Assembly (NCBI RefSeq): GCF_001005085.2
Contig: NZ_LBMU02000013.1
Location: 104,112 to 168,111 of the forward strand
From: Streptomyces humi
GTDB lineage: Bacteria > Actinomycetota > Actinomycetes > Streptomycetales > Streptomycetaceae
Direction: 5' to 3'
Length of the DNA: 64,000 nt
A program made the translations under genes and the position numbers. The notes below the pieces were generated by a model. It saw only the letters and a list, made by a program, of their open reading frames with translations. It was not told the origin of the DNA and did no database searches. This document shows positions 41,845 through 50,603 of this stretch, in pieces. Position 1 is the stretch's first letter; the number at the start of each line of letters is the position of its first letter.

Positions 41845-42858
41845 TCACAACCGGCCGATGTCGACGCGGCGCATCTTCGGCGCCCTCCTGGCCGGTGTGT
41901 TCCCACTCAGCAGGATCAGCCGGGCCGCCCGGTGCCGCTGGCCCGCGTACGGCTCCAGCAGCCGCAGCATCACCTCGTCGTCGGCGTGCCGGTCCCCGGC
42001 CAGCGCCCATCCCACGATCCCCGGCAGATGCAGGTCCCCGACCGTCACCGCGTCCGGGGCCCCGTGGCTGCGCTGCACGGTCTCCGCCGACGTCCAGGGC
42101 CCGATCCCCGGCACCACCTCCAGCCGCGCCCGTGCGGCCTCCGGCGCCATCCCCACCGCCTCCTCGAGCCGCGCGGCGACCCGTACCGCCCGCAGGATCG
42201 TGGCGGCCCGCTTGTCGTCGACGCCGGCCTTGTGCCACTCCCAGGACGGGATCAGCGCCCACGTCCGAGGCGCGGGCATCACCCACATCGGCCGCTCGCT
42301 CACCCCCGCGGGCCCCGGCGCACGCTCCCCGAACCTCCGTACCAGCAGCCGCCAGGCCCGGTACGCCTCGTCCGTCGTGACCTTCTGCTCCAGGACCGAC
42401 GGGATCAACGACTCCAGCACCAGCCCGGTCCGCGTCAGCCGCAGTCCCGGCCGCCGGTGCCGGGCGGCGGCGACGACCCGGTGCCGGGGCACGAAGACGG
42501 CGGGGTCGTCGGCGGAACCCAGCAGCTCGGGCAGCCGCTCCAGCAGCCACTCCCCGCCCGGCCCCCAGGCCTCCCCGCGCACCTCGGCACCGTACGCCCG
42601 CACCCGCAGCGTCCCGGGCCCGGCCGGTGTGAGACTGGCCCGCCACACGGACCCGTCGGGCGTGGCCCGGAAGGTGGGATCCCCGGGCCCGCGCCGCAGC
42701 GGCCCGAGCACGAGCCCCAGGTCAAGGGCCCCCTCGGGCTTCCAGACCCGCACCATCCCGGGCGCGACGGCCTGCCGGGGAAACCCTCCGGCGGGCACGC
42801 CGACCTGCCCGCCCCGCACCGTCGTACGAGTGGGTCTCGGAGAGAAACGTTCAGCCAC
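41845..42858 (-). CDS. DNA-3-methyladenine glycosylase II-like (AlkA/HhH-GPD)
   Basis: A 337-residue base-excision repair enzyme. The HhH-GPD core is VLEQKVTTDEAYRAWRLLVR RFG, the hairpin LEVVPGIGPWTSAETVQRS and the catalytic aspartate in AVTVGDLHLPGIVGWAL. The N-terminal half matches the AlkA beta domain loosely. It would remove alkylated purines. The GTG at 42858 is the start; no other repair gene is near. Confidence 0.9.
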   Translation of the reverse strand: MAERFSPRPTRTTVRGGQVGVPAGGFPRQAVAPGMVRVWKPEGALDLGLVLGPLRRGPGDPTFRATPDGSVWRASLTPAGPGTLRVRAYGAEVRGEAWGPGGEWLLERLPELLGSADDPAVFVPRHRVVAAARHRRPGLRLTRTGLVLESLIPSVLEQKVTTDEAYRAWRLLVRRFGERAPGPAGVSERPMWVMPAPRTWALIPSWEWHKAGVDDKRAATILRAVRVAARLEEAVGMAPEAARARLEVVPGIGPWTSAETVQRSHGAPDAVTVGDLHLPGIVGWALAGDRHADDEVMLRLLEPYAGQRHRAARLILLSGNTPARRAPKMRRVDIGRL

Positions 42859-43000
42859 TCACAGCATCCTAGGCATCGAGCGCACCGAAAGGGGCGCGGG
42901 CTGTGTCCGATATGCGGCTGCCGCCGCGGGGGCGCGAGCAACCCCACGAACCCGCACCCGCCGACGAACCGGCCCCCCTGAACGGACGGCGGTACTCGAC

Positions 43001-44314
43001 TCACCGCACCTCGATGAAGTCCCCCGCCTCCCTCTCGGCCCTCTCCCGCGGCGCCTCCGCCGCCTTCCCCACCGCGACCGCCCCCATCGGATCCCACCCC
43101 TCCGGCAGCTCCAGCACCTCCCGCACCACGTCCCGGCAGAACATCGTCGACGACACCCACGCCGACCCCAGCTGCTCCCCGGCCAGCGCGACCAGGAAGT
43201 TCTGCACGCCCGCCCCCGCGGCGACCACGAACATCTCGCGCTCGGCGGCGTCCCGCCGCGGATCCCCGTACGTGTGGGACCCCTCCGTCACCAGACAGGG
43301 CACGACCAGATACGGCGCGTCGCGCAGCACGTCCCCCCGGCGCACCCGCTTCGCGATCGACTCCTCGGACTTGCCGTCCCTGCGCAGGTCGGCGATCCAG
43401 GCGTCCCGCATCGCGTCCAGCAGGCGCCCGCGCGCCCCGGCCGACTCCAGCAGCACGAACCGCCACGGTGTCGTGTGGTGCGGCGCCGGCGCGGTCACGG
43501 CCGCGGCGACCGCCCGTCGTACCGCCCCGGGGTCGACGGGATCGTCGGTGAACGCCCGCACGGTCCGCCGTAGCGTGACCGCTTCCCGGACCGCCTCGGA
43601 GGTGCCGAGCCGGAACATGTCACTGGCCGCGTCCCGCACCAGCGCCCGCGCGCCGCCCCCGTTCTCGTCGGCCCCGGTCACGACATGGGCGAGGCCGCGC
43701 ACCACGGCGACCGGCATCCCCGTCGCCTTGCCCTTGACCAGGTCTCCGGCGGCGGCCAGTTCGTCGGCCGTGGCGACGACCGTGGCGACCAGCGGATTGC
43801 CGTACGCGTCCACGCCCCCGCGCAGATCGTCCAGCACCCGCACTCCGGCGGCGCCGATGGCGATGTCCGTGAGGCCCGCGCGCCAGGGCCGCCCGGAGGT
43901 GTCCGTGACGACCACCCCCACGTCGACGCCCAGCGCGTCCCGGAGCCCCGCGCGGACGGCACGGGCCGAGGCGTCGGGGTCCTCGGGCAGCAACAGCACG
44001 GTCCCGGAAGGGGTGTTGGAGGCGTCCACCCCCGCCGCCGCCATCACCAGGCCCTGCCGGTTCTCCACGATCCGCAGGGTGCCGCGGCGGGCCACCACCC
44101 GCACGGTCTCGGCGTCGATCGCCGCCTCCCGGTCGGCGGCCTCGACGATCCGCCCCTCGGCCTTGGACACGATCTTGGACGTGACCACCACCACGTCACC
44201 GTCGGCCAGCTCCGGGCCGGTCGCCGCGATCAGCTTGGCCAGGTCGTCGCCCGGCTGGACCTCGGGGATTCCGGCCAGCGCCCACACCCGGTACCCGGGC
44301 ACCGCGTCGCTCAT
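43001..44314 (-). CDS. fbiB: FbiB, coenzyme F420:L-glutamate ligase / dehydro-F420 reductase
   Basis: A 437-residue two-domain protein of normal actinobacterial length. The N-terminal CofE-like ligase has [32 protein letters not shown] and [24 protein letters not shown]; it adds glutamates to F420-0. From about residue 245 comes the FMN nitroreductase-like domain ([52 protein letters not shown]), which reduces the dehydro form. ATG at 44314 overlaps the fbiA stop (ATGA), so the two are translationally coupled. Confidence 0.96.
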   Translation of the reverse strand: MSDAVPGYRVWALAGIPEVQPGDDLAKLIAATGPELADGDVVVVTSKIVSKAEGRIVEAADREAAIDAETVRVVARRGTLRIVENRQGLVMAAAGVDASNTPSGTVLLLPEDPDASARAVRAGLRDALGVDVGVVVTDTSGRPWRAGLTDIAIGAAGVRVLDDLRGGVDAYGNPLVATVVATADELAAAGDLVKGKATGMPVAVVRGLAHVVTGADENGGGARALVRDAASDMFRLGTSEAVREAVTLRRTVRAFTDDPVDPGAVRRAVAAAVTAPAPHHTTPWRFVLLESAGARGRLLDAMRDAWIADLRRDGKSEESIAKRVRRGDVLRDAPYLVVPCLVTEGSHTYGDPRRDAAEREMFVVAAGAGVQNFLVALAGEQLGSAWVSSTMFCRDVVREVLELPEGWDPMGAVAVGKAAEAPRERAEREAGDFIEVR

Positions 44315-45270
44315 GCCCCGCGCACCTCCTCGGCGAGCGCCAGCGCCTCCCGTGCCATCTGCGCGGCCGCGTCCTGATCGGTCATCATCAGCGGTACGGC
44401 CCGGCAGCGGATGCCGGCCGCCTCGACCCGCCCGACGCCGCCGGCGTCCACGGTGTCGACGAGCCAGCCGTCCAGCAGGCCCGAGCCGTAGTGCTCGGCG
44501 ACCGCCGCCGCCGTCGACTCCACTCCCACGGCGGCCAGCACCTTGTCGGCCATCCCGCGCACCGGCGCGTCCCCGACGATGGGGGAGAGGCCCACCACCG
44601 GTACCCCGGCGTTCGCGATCGCCTCCCTGATGCCGGGCACCGCGAGGATGGTGCCGACGGAGACCACGGGGTTGGACGGCGGGAAGAGGATCACGTCCGC
44701 CGCGGCGAGGGCCTCCAGCACGCCGGGCGCCGGCTTGGACTGCTCGGCACCGACCGGGACGACCGCGTGGGCGGGCACGGCCGCCCGCAGCCGGACCCAG
44801 TACTCCTGGAAGTGCACCGCCTTGCGCTCACCGTCGACCTCGACGGCCACGTGGGTCTCGACCCGGTCGTCGGTCATCGGGATCAGCTTCACGCCCGGCT
44901 TCCAGCGGTCGCACAGCGCCTCGGTCACCGCGCTCAGCGGATAGCCGGCGCCCAGCATCTGCGTGCGCACGATGTGCGTCGCGAAGTCCCGGTCGCCGAG
45001 CCCGAACCAGTCGGGCCCCACTCCGTAGGCGGCCAGCTCCTCCTTGAGGTGGAAGGTCTCGTCGGCGCGCCCCCAGCCCTGTTCCTCGTTGATGCCGTCG
45101 CCGAGCGTGTACATCACCGTGTCGAGGTCCGGGCACACCTTCAGCCCGAAGAGGTGGATGTCGTCGCCGGTGTTGCCGATGACGGTCACGTCGGCGTCCG
45201 GCACGGCCTGCTTGAGACCGCGCAGGAACCGGGCACCGCCGATACCGCCTGCCAGAACCACAATGCGCAT
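44311..45270 (-). CDS. fbiA: FbiA, phosphoenolpyruvate/2-phospho-L-lactate transferase (CofD)
   Basis: A 319-residue enzyme that joins the activated (guanylyl) phospho-three-carbon unit to the deazaflavin FO to give (dehydro)F420-0. The start [47 protein letters not shown], and [20 protein letters not shown] are diagnostic of CofD. Actinobacterial FbiA is known to use the phosphoenolpyruvate-derived donor. It overlaps fbiB by four bases. The FO synthase (fbiC) and guanylyltransferase (fbiD) are not in the window. Confidence 0.96.
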   Translation of the reverse strand: MRIVVLAGGIGGARFLRGLKQAVPDADVTVIGNTGDDIHLFGLKVCPDLDTVMYTLGDGINEEQGWGRADETFHLKEELAAYGVGPDWFGLGDRDFATHIVRTQMLGAGYPLSAVTEALCDRWKPGVKLIPMTDDRVETHVAVEVDGERKAVHFQEYWVRLRAAVPAHAVVPVGAEQSKPAPGVLEALAAADVILFPPSNPVVSVGTILAVPGIREAIANAGVPVVGLSPIVGDAPVRGMADKVLAAVGVESTAAAVAEHYGSGLLDGWLVDTVDAGGVGRVEAAGIRCRAVPLMMTDQDAAAQMAREALALAEEVRGA

Positions 45271-45345
45271 GCGACAAGTCTTGCAGGCGCCTCCGACAAC
45301 GCGTCACGCGTCCGGCGTCACGCGTCACGCGTCGGGCATCCGGCG

Positions 45346-45846
45346 TCACGCGGTGACGGGACGGCCCTCGCAGGCGGCGCCGGCCGCGGTGTGCATCGGC
45401 ATCTCGGTCAGGCCCGGGTAGTAGACGTGCAGGCTCACCGCGGGCTCCAGCGCGTCGTTCACCACCTCGTGCGCGTACCCCGGCGCGAACACCCTTTGCG
45501 CGCCGGCGGACAGCGCGCGCGTGCCGCGTCCGGTGCGTTCGGTGAGGGCGCCCTCCAGGACGGTCAGCACACCGGCGGAGCGGCCGTGGTCGTGCGGTCC
45601 GCTGCCCTGTCCGGGCACCCAGGACAGCAGCCACACCTCGTAGCCGGGACCGGTGCGCAGCCGGTGGTACCAGCGGCTGGTCGCGTCGTACTCGACGAGG
45701 TGCGCCCACTGGGCGCGGTCGGCGGCGATCGCGCGGGCCAGTCCGACGAACTCGGCCACGGTGACCGGGTGCTCGCGCGGCGGCTGGAGCAGGTGCGGCA
45801 CCTCGAGGAGGTCGCCGGCGATCTGGAGGTCGTTGTCGCTGTTCAT
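45346..45846 (-). CDS. Cysteine dioxygenase, type I
   Basis: A 166-residue cupin that oxidises cysteine to cysteine sulfinate with Fe(II). The iron site is visible in SGPHDHGRSAGVLTVLEGAL and FAPGYAHEVVNDA (three histidines), and YDATSRWYHRLRTGPGYEVW LLSW is typical. The ATG at 45846 (MNSDNDLQIAGDLLEVPHLL) fits my recollection of Streptomyces homologues better than the start at 45900. Between its stop and fbiA is a small GCGTCACGCG repeat cluster (45301-45352). It diverges from whiB. Confidence 0.88.
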   Translation of the reverse strand: MNSDNDLQIAGDLLEVPHLLQPPREHPVTVAEFVGLARAIAADRAQWAHLVEYDATSRWYHRLRTGPGYEVWLLSWVPGQGSGPHDHGRSAGVLTVLEGALTERTGRGTRALSAGAQRVFAPGYAHEVVNDALEPAVSLHVYYPGLTEMPMHTAAGAACEGRPVTA

Positions 45847-46252
45847 GGGGCGCGGTGGTTCCTCAGTGAAGAAGGTCAGAGGGGAACGAGAGGCGAGCAC
45901 CGAGCCCTGGGGACTCGGTTCGCGGCTGGAGCGGCCGGGATACGGCTACGGCTCAACAGCTGGAACAGCAACAGCTACAGCGAGCACGGGCAGCACCGTG
46001 GGACCCGGCGGTGCGGGTCGAGGTGAGTGCCAAGTTCGCGAGCATGCCCACTAGGACATCGGTTCACACCTTCCGTGTCAACTCGACGCCCGGTATGTGG
46101 GACACGCTTCACCTCATCCGGTTCATCTCGCTGCCGAAAGGTTTGTTCAGCGGGCACCCGGGACACATGGCGCACAACCGGCCGCGCGAGCCACTTCGGA
46201 ACGCGATCGAACATCTGGGCGTCCTTCTCCGTACAACCTCTGTATGGGGTCG

Positions 46253-46272
46253 GAGGCCCGTTGGCGGGCCTC
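46253..46272 (+). terminator. Hairpin with T-rich tail upstream of whiB
   Basis: Arms GAGGCCCG (46253-46260) and CGGGCCTC (46265-46272), loop TTGG, followed by TTCTGC. It lies 190 bp before whiB with no gene before it on this strand, so it could end a small RNA or attenuate an upstream transcript. Confidence 0.6.
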
Positions 46273-46363
46273 TTCTGCATGTCAAGGTTTATGACGATTT
46301 GAACACTTTCCGCACGGCCTTGGTTCCGCAGAGTGAATAACGGGCCCAATAGCAGATCTCGGC

Positions 46364-46393
46364 TTGACTCGCCCGGAGCAGCACACTTGTAAT
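46364..46393 (+). promoter_or_regulatory. Candidate vegetative-type promoter of whiB
   Basis: TTGACT (46364-46369) and TGTAAT (46388-46393) are 18 bp apart in the A+T-richer part of the gap. The transcript would have a leader of about 65 bases. The sequence match is good, but activity is untested. Confidence 0.55.
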
Positions 46394-46463
46394 TTCACTC
46401 GTGTCGTTCAGCCGAAATCGGTAACGGCCAGGCACGGGGACGCGAGACAGACGAGGGGCGCAC

Positions 46464-46727
46464 ATGACCGAGCTGGTGCAGCAACTGCTGGTCGACGACG
46501 CGGACGAGGAACTCGGCTGGCAGGAGCGCGCGCTGTGCGCCCAGACCGACCCCGAGTCCTTCTTCCCCGAGAAGGGCGGCTCCACCAGAGAGGCCAAGAA
46601 GGTCTGCCTCGCCTGCGAGGTGCGCTCCGAATGCCTCGAGTACGCCCTCGCCAACGACGAACGCTTCGGCATCTGGGGCGGCCTCTCCGAACGGGAGCGC
46701 CGCCGCCTCAAGAAGGCCGCCGTCTGA
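46464..46727 (+). CDS. whiB: WhiB, iron-sulphur sporulation regulator
   Basis: An 87-residue Wbl protein. Four cysteines (C25, C48, C51, C57; spacing C-x22-C-x2-C-x5-C) hold a [4Fe-4S] cluster. The GIWGG turn (69-73) and the basic tail RERRRLKKAAV follow. The whole sequence matches my memory of S. coelicolor WhiB, which works with WhiA to start sporulation septation. The upstream gap of over 600 bp suggests complex developmental control. The order fbiA-(CDO)-whiB is conserved, and WhiB2 holds the same place in mycobacteria. Confidence 0.97.
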   Translation: MTELVQQLLVDDADEELGWQERALCAQTDPESFFPEKGGSTREAKKVCLACEVRSECLEYALANDERFGIWGGLSERERRRLKKAAV

Positions 46728-46907
46728 CCGGACGTGCCCCGGACGCACCTCTGAGCTGCGCGAACGGCCCGTCACCAGTGGGTTATCCACAGGCGGCGGG
46801 CCGTCGGCATGACCAGCCGATAGTGTGGGCGCTCGTCCGAGACGCCTCGCCGCCACCCGCGGGCGCAGGAGTCCACCGCAGTCCATCGAACCGGGGCCCG
46901 TACCTCG

Positions 46908-49900
46908 ATGTCCGTGCACAGCCACACGGCAGCACAAGGCACAGCTGCCACAGCCGCGTTTGACCCGACCCGGCCACCCGAGTTCCCGCGTCACGTGGTG
47001 ACCGCGGTCCTCGTCGCCCACGACGGTGCCCGCTGGCTGCCCGACGCGCTCGCCGGTCTGCTCGGCCAGGAGCGCCCCGTCCAGTACGCGGTCGCGGCCG
47101 ACACCGGCAGCGCGGACGACTCCGCCCGGCTGCTCACCGAGTCCCTCGGCGACGCCAACGTCGTGCACCTGGCCCGGCGCACCGGCTTCGGCCAGGCCGT
47201 CGAGGAGGCCGGCCGCACCGCGCCCGTGCTCACCCCGGAGGAGCTGCCGTACCTGAAGCGGCCCAGCGGCTGGGACCCGGTCACCCGGCAGTGGCGCGAC
47301 GACGCCTACGACATGCCCGAACTGCCCTACGGCGAACCGGTCCAGTGGCTGTGGCTGCTCCACGACGACTGCGCCCCCGAACCCGACGCCCTCGCCCAGC
47401 TGCTGCGGGTCGTGGACAACGAGCTGGAACTGGGCCGCGACGACGTGGCGGTCGTCGGCCCCAAGCTGCGCGGCTGGTACGACCGCCGGCAGCTCCTCGA
47501 GGTCGGCGTCACCATCGCCAACTCCGGCCGCCGCTGGACCGGCCTGGACCGCCGTGAACAGGACCAGGGCCAGCACGACCACGTCCGGCCCGTGCTGTCC
47601 GTCTCCACCGCAGGCATGCTGATCCGCCGGGACGTCTTCGAGGAACTCGGCGGCTTCGACCGCCGGCTGCCCCTCATGCGCGACGACGTCGACCTGTGCT
47701 GGCGCGCGCACAACGCCGGCCACCGCGTCCTGGTCGCCCCGGAAGCCGTCGTACGGCACGCCGAGGCCGCCTCCCGCGAGCGCCGCACCGTCGACTGCGC
47801 GGGCCGCACCACCGCCTCCCCGCACAAGGTCGACAAGGCCGGTGCCGTCTACACCCTGCTCGTCAACGCCCGTACCGCGGCGCTGCCCTGGCTGCTGGTC
47901 CGGCTGGTCCTCGGCACCCTGCTGCGCACGGTCGCCTACCTCGTCGGCAAGGTCCCCGGACAGGCCCTCGACGAGATCCGCGGCCTGCTGGGCACCCTGC
48001 TGCGACCCGAGCGGATCATCGCCGGGCGCGGCCGGCGCGGCCGCTCCCAGCTCGACAAGGGCGAACTGCGCGCGCTGTTCCCGCCGCCCGGCGCCACCGT
48101 CCGGGCCACCGTCGAACAGGTCGCGGGCAACCTCTTCGGCGCCGACGACGAGATCTCCGCGGCCGGCCGGCACGGCGGCGCGGTCGAGTCCGGACCCGGC
48201 GGCGACGACGCCGACTTCCTGGAGATCGAGCAGTTCGCCCGCCTCAAGCGCATCGCCCGCAAACCGGGCCCGGTGCTCTTCCTGGTGCTCCTCCTGGTCT
48301 CGCTCGCCGCCTGCCGCTCCCTGCTCGGCACCGGCGCGCTCGCGGGCGGCGCCCTGCTGCCCGCCCCCGGCAGCGCGGGCGCCCTCTGGTCCAGCTACCT
48401 CGACGCCTGGCACGCGGTCGGCGCCGGCGGCACCCCCGCCGCGCCGCCCTACCTCGCGATCGTCGCCTCCCTGGCCACGGTGCTGTTCGGCTCGACCGGC
48501 CTCGCCGTCACGGTGCTGCTGGTCGCCTCGGTTCCCCTGGCCGGTTTCACCGCCTACTTCGCCTCCCGGCCGCTGGTCACCTCGCGGCTGCTGCGCGCCT
48601 GGGCGGCCGTCGCCTACGCCTTCCTCCCGGCCGCCACCGGCGCCCTCGCGGGCGGCCGCATCGGCACCGCCGTCCTCGCGATCCTGCTGCCGCTCGTCGC
48701 CCGCGCCGGCATCGCCGCCGGCGGACTCGCGAACTCCTCGGGCGCACGCGGAAGTTGGCGCGCCACCTGGGCGTACGCGCTGCTGCTGACCATCACCACC
48801 GCGTTCACGCCGATCGTCTGGCCGATCGCCCTGGTCCTCGGCATCGCCGTGCTCGCCGTCCGCCGCACCGACCTGGTCGCCTCCGGCCTGCGCCTGCTGA
48901 CCCAGCTCGGCACCCCGCTGCTGATCCTCGCGCCCTGGTCGCTGACCCTGCTGCCGGCCGGCTTCTTCAAGGAGGCCGGGCTGGAGTACGGCGCCTCGGC
49001 CGCCTCCGCCCTCGACCTGCTCGGCGCCAGCCCGGGCGGCCCCGGCACGCTCGACGGCCTGATGCTCATCGGGGTCGTCCTGGCCGCGCTCGCCGCGCTG
49101 CTGCGCTCCGAGCGGCAGTCGGCGATCCGTACCGCCTGGGCGGTCGCCCTGGTCGGCCTGGTCTTCGCGGTCCTCTCCAACAGCTCCACCTGGGCGGGCC
49201 CGGCCACCCTCGTCTACGGCATCGCGATCCTGTCCGCCGCCGCGCTCGGCGCCGACGGGGCGCGTTCGCGGGTCGCCGAGCAGAGCTTCGGCTGGCGCCA
49301 GCCGGTCGCCGCCCTGATCGCCTTCGCGTCCGCCGCCGGTCCGCTGCTGGTGGCCGCCGGCTGGATGATCGCGGGCGCCGACGGCCCCGTCGAGCGCCGG
49401 GACCCCACCCAGGTGCCCGCGTTCGTCGCCGAGGACAGCACCACCAGCGACCAGGTCCGCACCCTCGTCCTGGACAGCGACAGCACCGCGCACGTGGACT
49501 ACATGCTGGTACGCGGCTCCGGCGCCCGCATGGGAGACGCCGAGACGGTCGCCGCCGACGGCGAGAACGCCAGGCTCGACAAGGTCGTCGCCAACCTGGT
49601 GGCCGGCTCCGGCGCCGACCAGGCCGACCAGCTCGGCGGGTTCGCGGTGCGCTACGTCCTCGTCCACAAGGGCGCCCCGCGCGACGTCACACGCGTCCTG
49701 GACGCCACGCCCGGTCTGACCCGGCTCAGCCAGCAGGACGGCAGCGCCCTGTGGCGGGTCGACCAGCAGGTCTCCCGCGCGATGATCGTCTCGGCGAACG
49801 GCTCCGGCACGCCCGCCTCGGTCCCCGCAGGCGCCGTCGACATCCACACCACGGTCCCGAGCGGCGCCGACGGCCGGATCCTGCGCCTGGCCGACACGGC

Positions 49901-50603
49901 CGCACCCGGCTGGACGGCCACCCTGGACGGCAAGCCGCTCACCGGCACCACCGTCGACGGCTGGGCCCAGGGCTTCGAACTGCCCGCCTCCGGCGGCCGG
50001 CTGGACGTCACCTACGACACCCCCTTCACGCACACCGCCTGGCTGTGGGCGCAGGGCGCGCTCGCCGTCGTCCTGGTCGTCCTCGCCCTGCCCGGCCGCC
50101 GCCGCGACATCGACGACGACCTCCCCGAGGAGGAGCCGGTCCCCGCGCAGGCCGTCGAGGGTGAGGGCCGCCGCGCCCGCCGGCTGCGCGCCCAGGCGGA
50201 GGCCGAGGCCGAGGCCGGGACCGAGGAGGAGCCGGCCTCGCAGGAGGACGGCGGCTTCCCGGCGGCCGAGGAGGAGCAGCCCCGGGCCGACATCCCGCAG
50301 CAGCAGTCGTACGACGAGTGGGACCCCGCCTCCTACCCGCAGGCCGACGGCTACGACACCGGCTACACCGACCAGTACCAGAACGCCGGCCAGTACCAGC
50401 AGGGCTACGACCAGCAGACCTACGACCCGTACCAGACCGGCCAGTACGACCCGTACGCCTACGGCGGGCAGCAGGGCCAGGGCACGTACGACCCGACGTA
50501 CCAGCAGGGCTACGACCCCGCGTACGACCCCGCCTACGACCCGGCCGCCCAGCAGCAGCCCCACGGCACCGGCGGCGAGCACCACGACGGGAGCCAGCAG
50601 TGA
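46908..50603 (+). CDS. Very large membrane glycosyltransferase (GT2 head, multi-helix body)
   Basis: A 1231-residue protein. Residues 25-300 are a family-2 transferase (VTAVLVAHDGARWLPDALAG, WLWLLHDDCAPEPDALAQLL, STAGMLIRRDVFEELGGFDR, RDDVDLCWRAHNAGHRVLVA). From about 440 there are many membrane helices (FLVLLLVSLAACRSLLGTGA, AWAVALVGLVFAVLS), then an external region and a last helix (LAVVLVVLALPGRRRDID). The tail of about 100 residues is Tyr/Gln/Asp-rich with YDP repeats. It probably builds or exports a surface glycan. It overlaps the DUF5719 gene (GTGA). The sugar and acceptor are unknown. Confidence 0.9.
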   Translation: MSVHSHTAAQGTAATAAFDPTRPPEFPRHVVTAVLVAHDGARWLPDALAGLLGQERPVQYAVAADTGSADDSARLLTESLGDANVVHLARRTGFGQAVEEAGRTAPVLTPEELPYLKRPSGWDPVTRQWRDDAYDMPELPYGEPVQWLWLLHDDCAPEPDALAQLLRVVDNELELGRDDVAVVGPKLRGWYDRRQLLEVGVTIANSGRRWTGLDRREQDQGQHDHVRPVLSVSTAGMLIRRDVFEELGGFDRRLPLMRDDVDLCWRAHNAGHRVLVAPEAVVRHAEAASRERRTVDCAGRTTASPHKVDKAGAVYTLLVNARTAALPWLLVRLVLGTLLRTVAYLVGKVPGQALDEIRGLLGTLLRPERIIAGRGRRGRSQLDKGELRALFPPPGATVRATVEQVAGNLFGADDEISAAGRHGGAVESGPGGDDADFLEIEQFARLKRIARKPGPVLFLVLLLVSLAACRSLLGTGALAGGALLPAPGSAGALWSSYLDAWHAVGAGGTPAAPPYLAIVASLATVLFGSTGLAVTVLLVASVPLAGFTAYFASRPLVTSRLLRAWAAVAYAFLPAATGALAGGRIGTAVLAILLPLVARAGIAAGGLANSSGARGSWRATWAYALLLTITTAFTPIVWPIALVLGIAVLAVRRTDLVASGLRLLTQLGTPLLILAPWSLTLLPAGFFKEAGLEYGASAASALDLLGASPGGPGTLDGLMLIGVVLAALAALLRSERQSAIRTAWAVALVGLVFAVLSNSSTWAGPATLVYGIAILSAAALGADGARSRVAEQSFGWRQPVAALIAFASAAGPLLVAAGWMIAGADGPVERRDPTQVPAFVAEDSTTSDQVRTLVLDSDSTAHVDYMLVRGSGARMGDAETVAADGENARLDKVVANLVAGSGADQADQLGGFAVRYVLVHKGAPRDVTRVLDATPGLTRLSQQDGSALWRVDQQVSRAMIVSANGSGTPASVPAGAVDIHTTVPSGADGRILRLADTAAPGWTATLDGKPLTGTTVDGWAQGFELPASGGRLDVTYDTPFTHTAWLWAQGALAVVLVVLALPGRRRDIDDDLPEEEPVPAQAVEGEGRRARRLRAQAEAEAEAGTEEEPASQEDGGFPAAEEEQPRADIPQQQSYDEWDPASYPQADGYDTGYTDQYQNAGQYQQGYDQQTYDPYQTGQYDPYAYGGQQGQGTYDPTYQQGYDPAYDPAYDPAAQQQPHGTGGEHHDGSQQ

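Larger units (their letters stand above)
45847..46463. other. 617-bp regulatory region between cysteine dioxygenase and whiB
   Basis: No convincing protein gene on either strand. The stretch 46290-46430 is clearly less G+C-rich than the rest of the window. It holds a stand-alone hairpin (46253-46272) and a promoter candidate (46364-46393) for whiB. From the literature, S. coelicolor whiB has a constitutive and a developmental promoter, which would fit the long upstream region. Confidence 0.6.

Noticed and set aside
46011..46340. A possible 109-residue plus-strand protein upstream of whiB
   Set aside because: No family resemblance, no clear ribosome site, and its end covers the hairpin and A+T-rich promoter region; more likely regulatory DNA.
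46395..50585. A minus-strand open frame of about 1396 codons opposite the giant glycosyltransferase
   Set aside because: It is an antisense shadow, with Gly/Val/Arg-rich low-complexity translation and no motif, while the plus strand has GT2 motifs and membrane helices.
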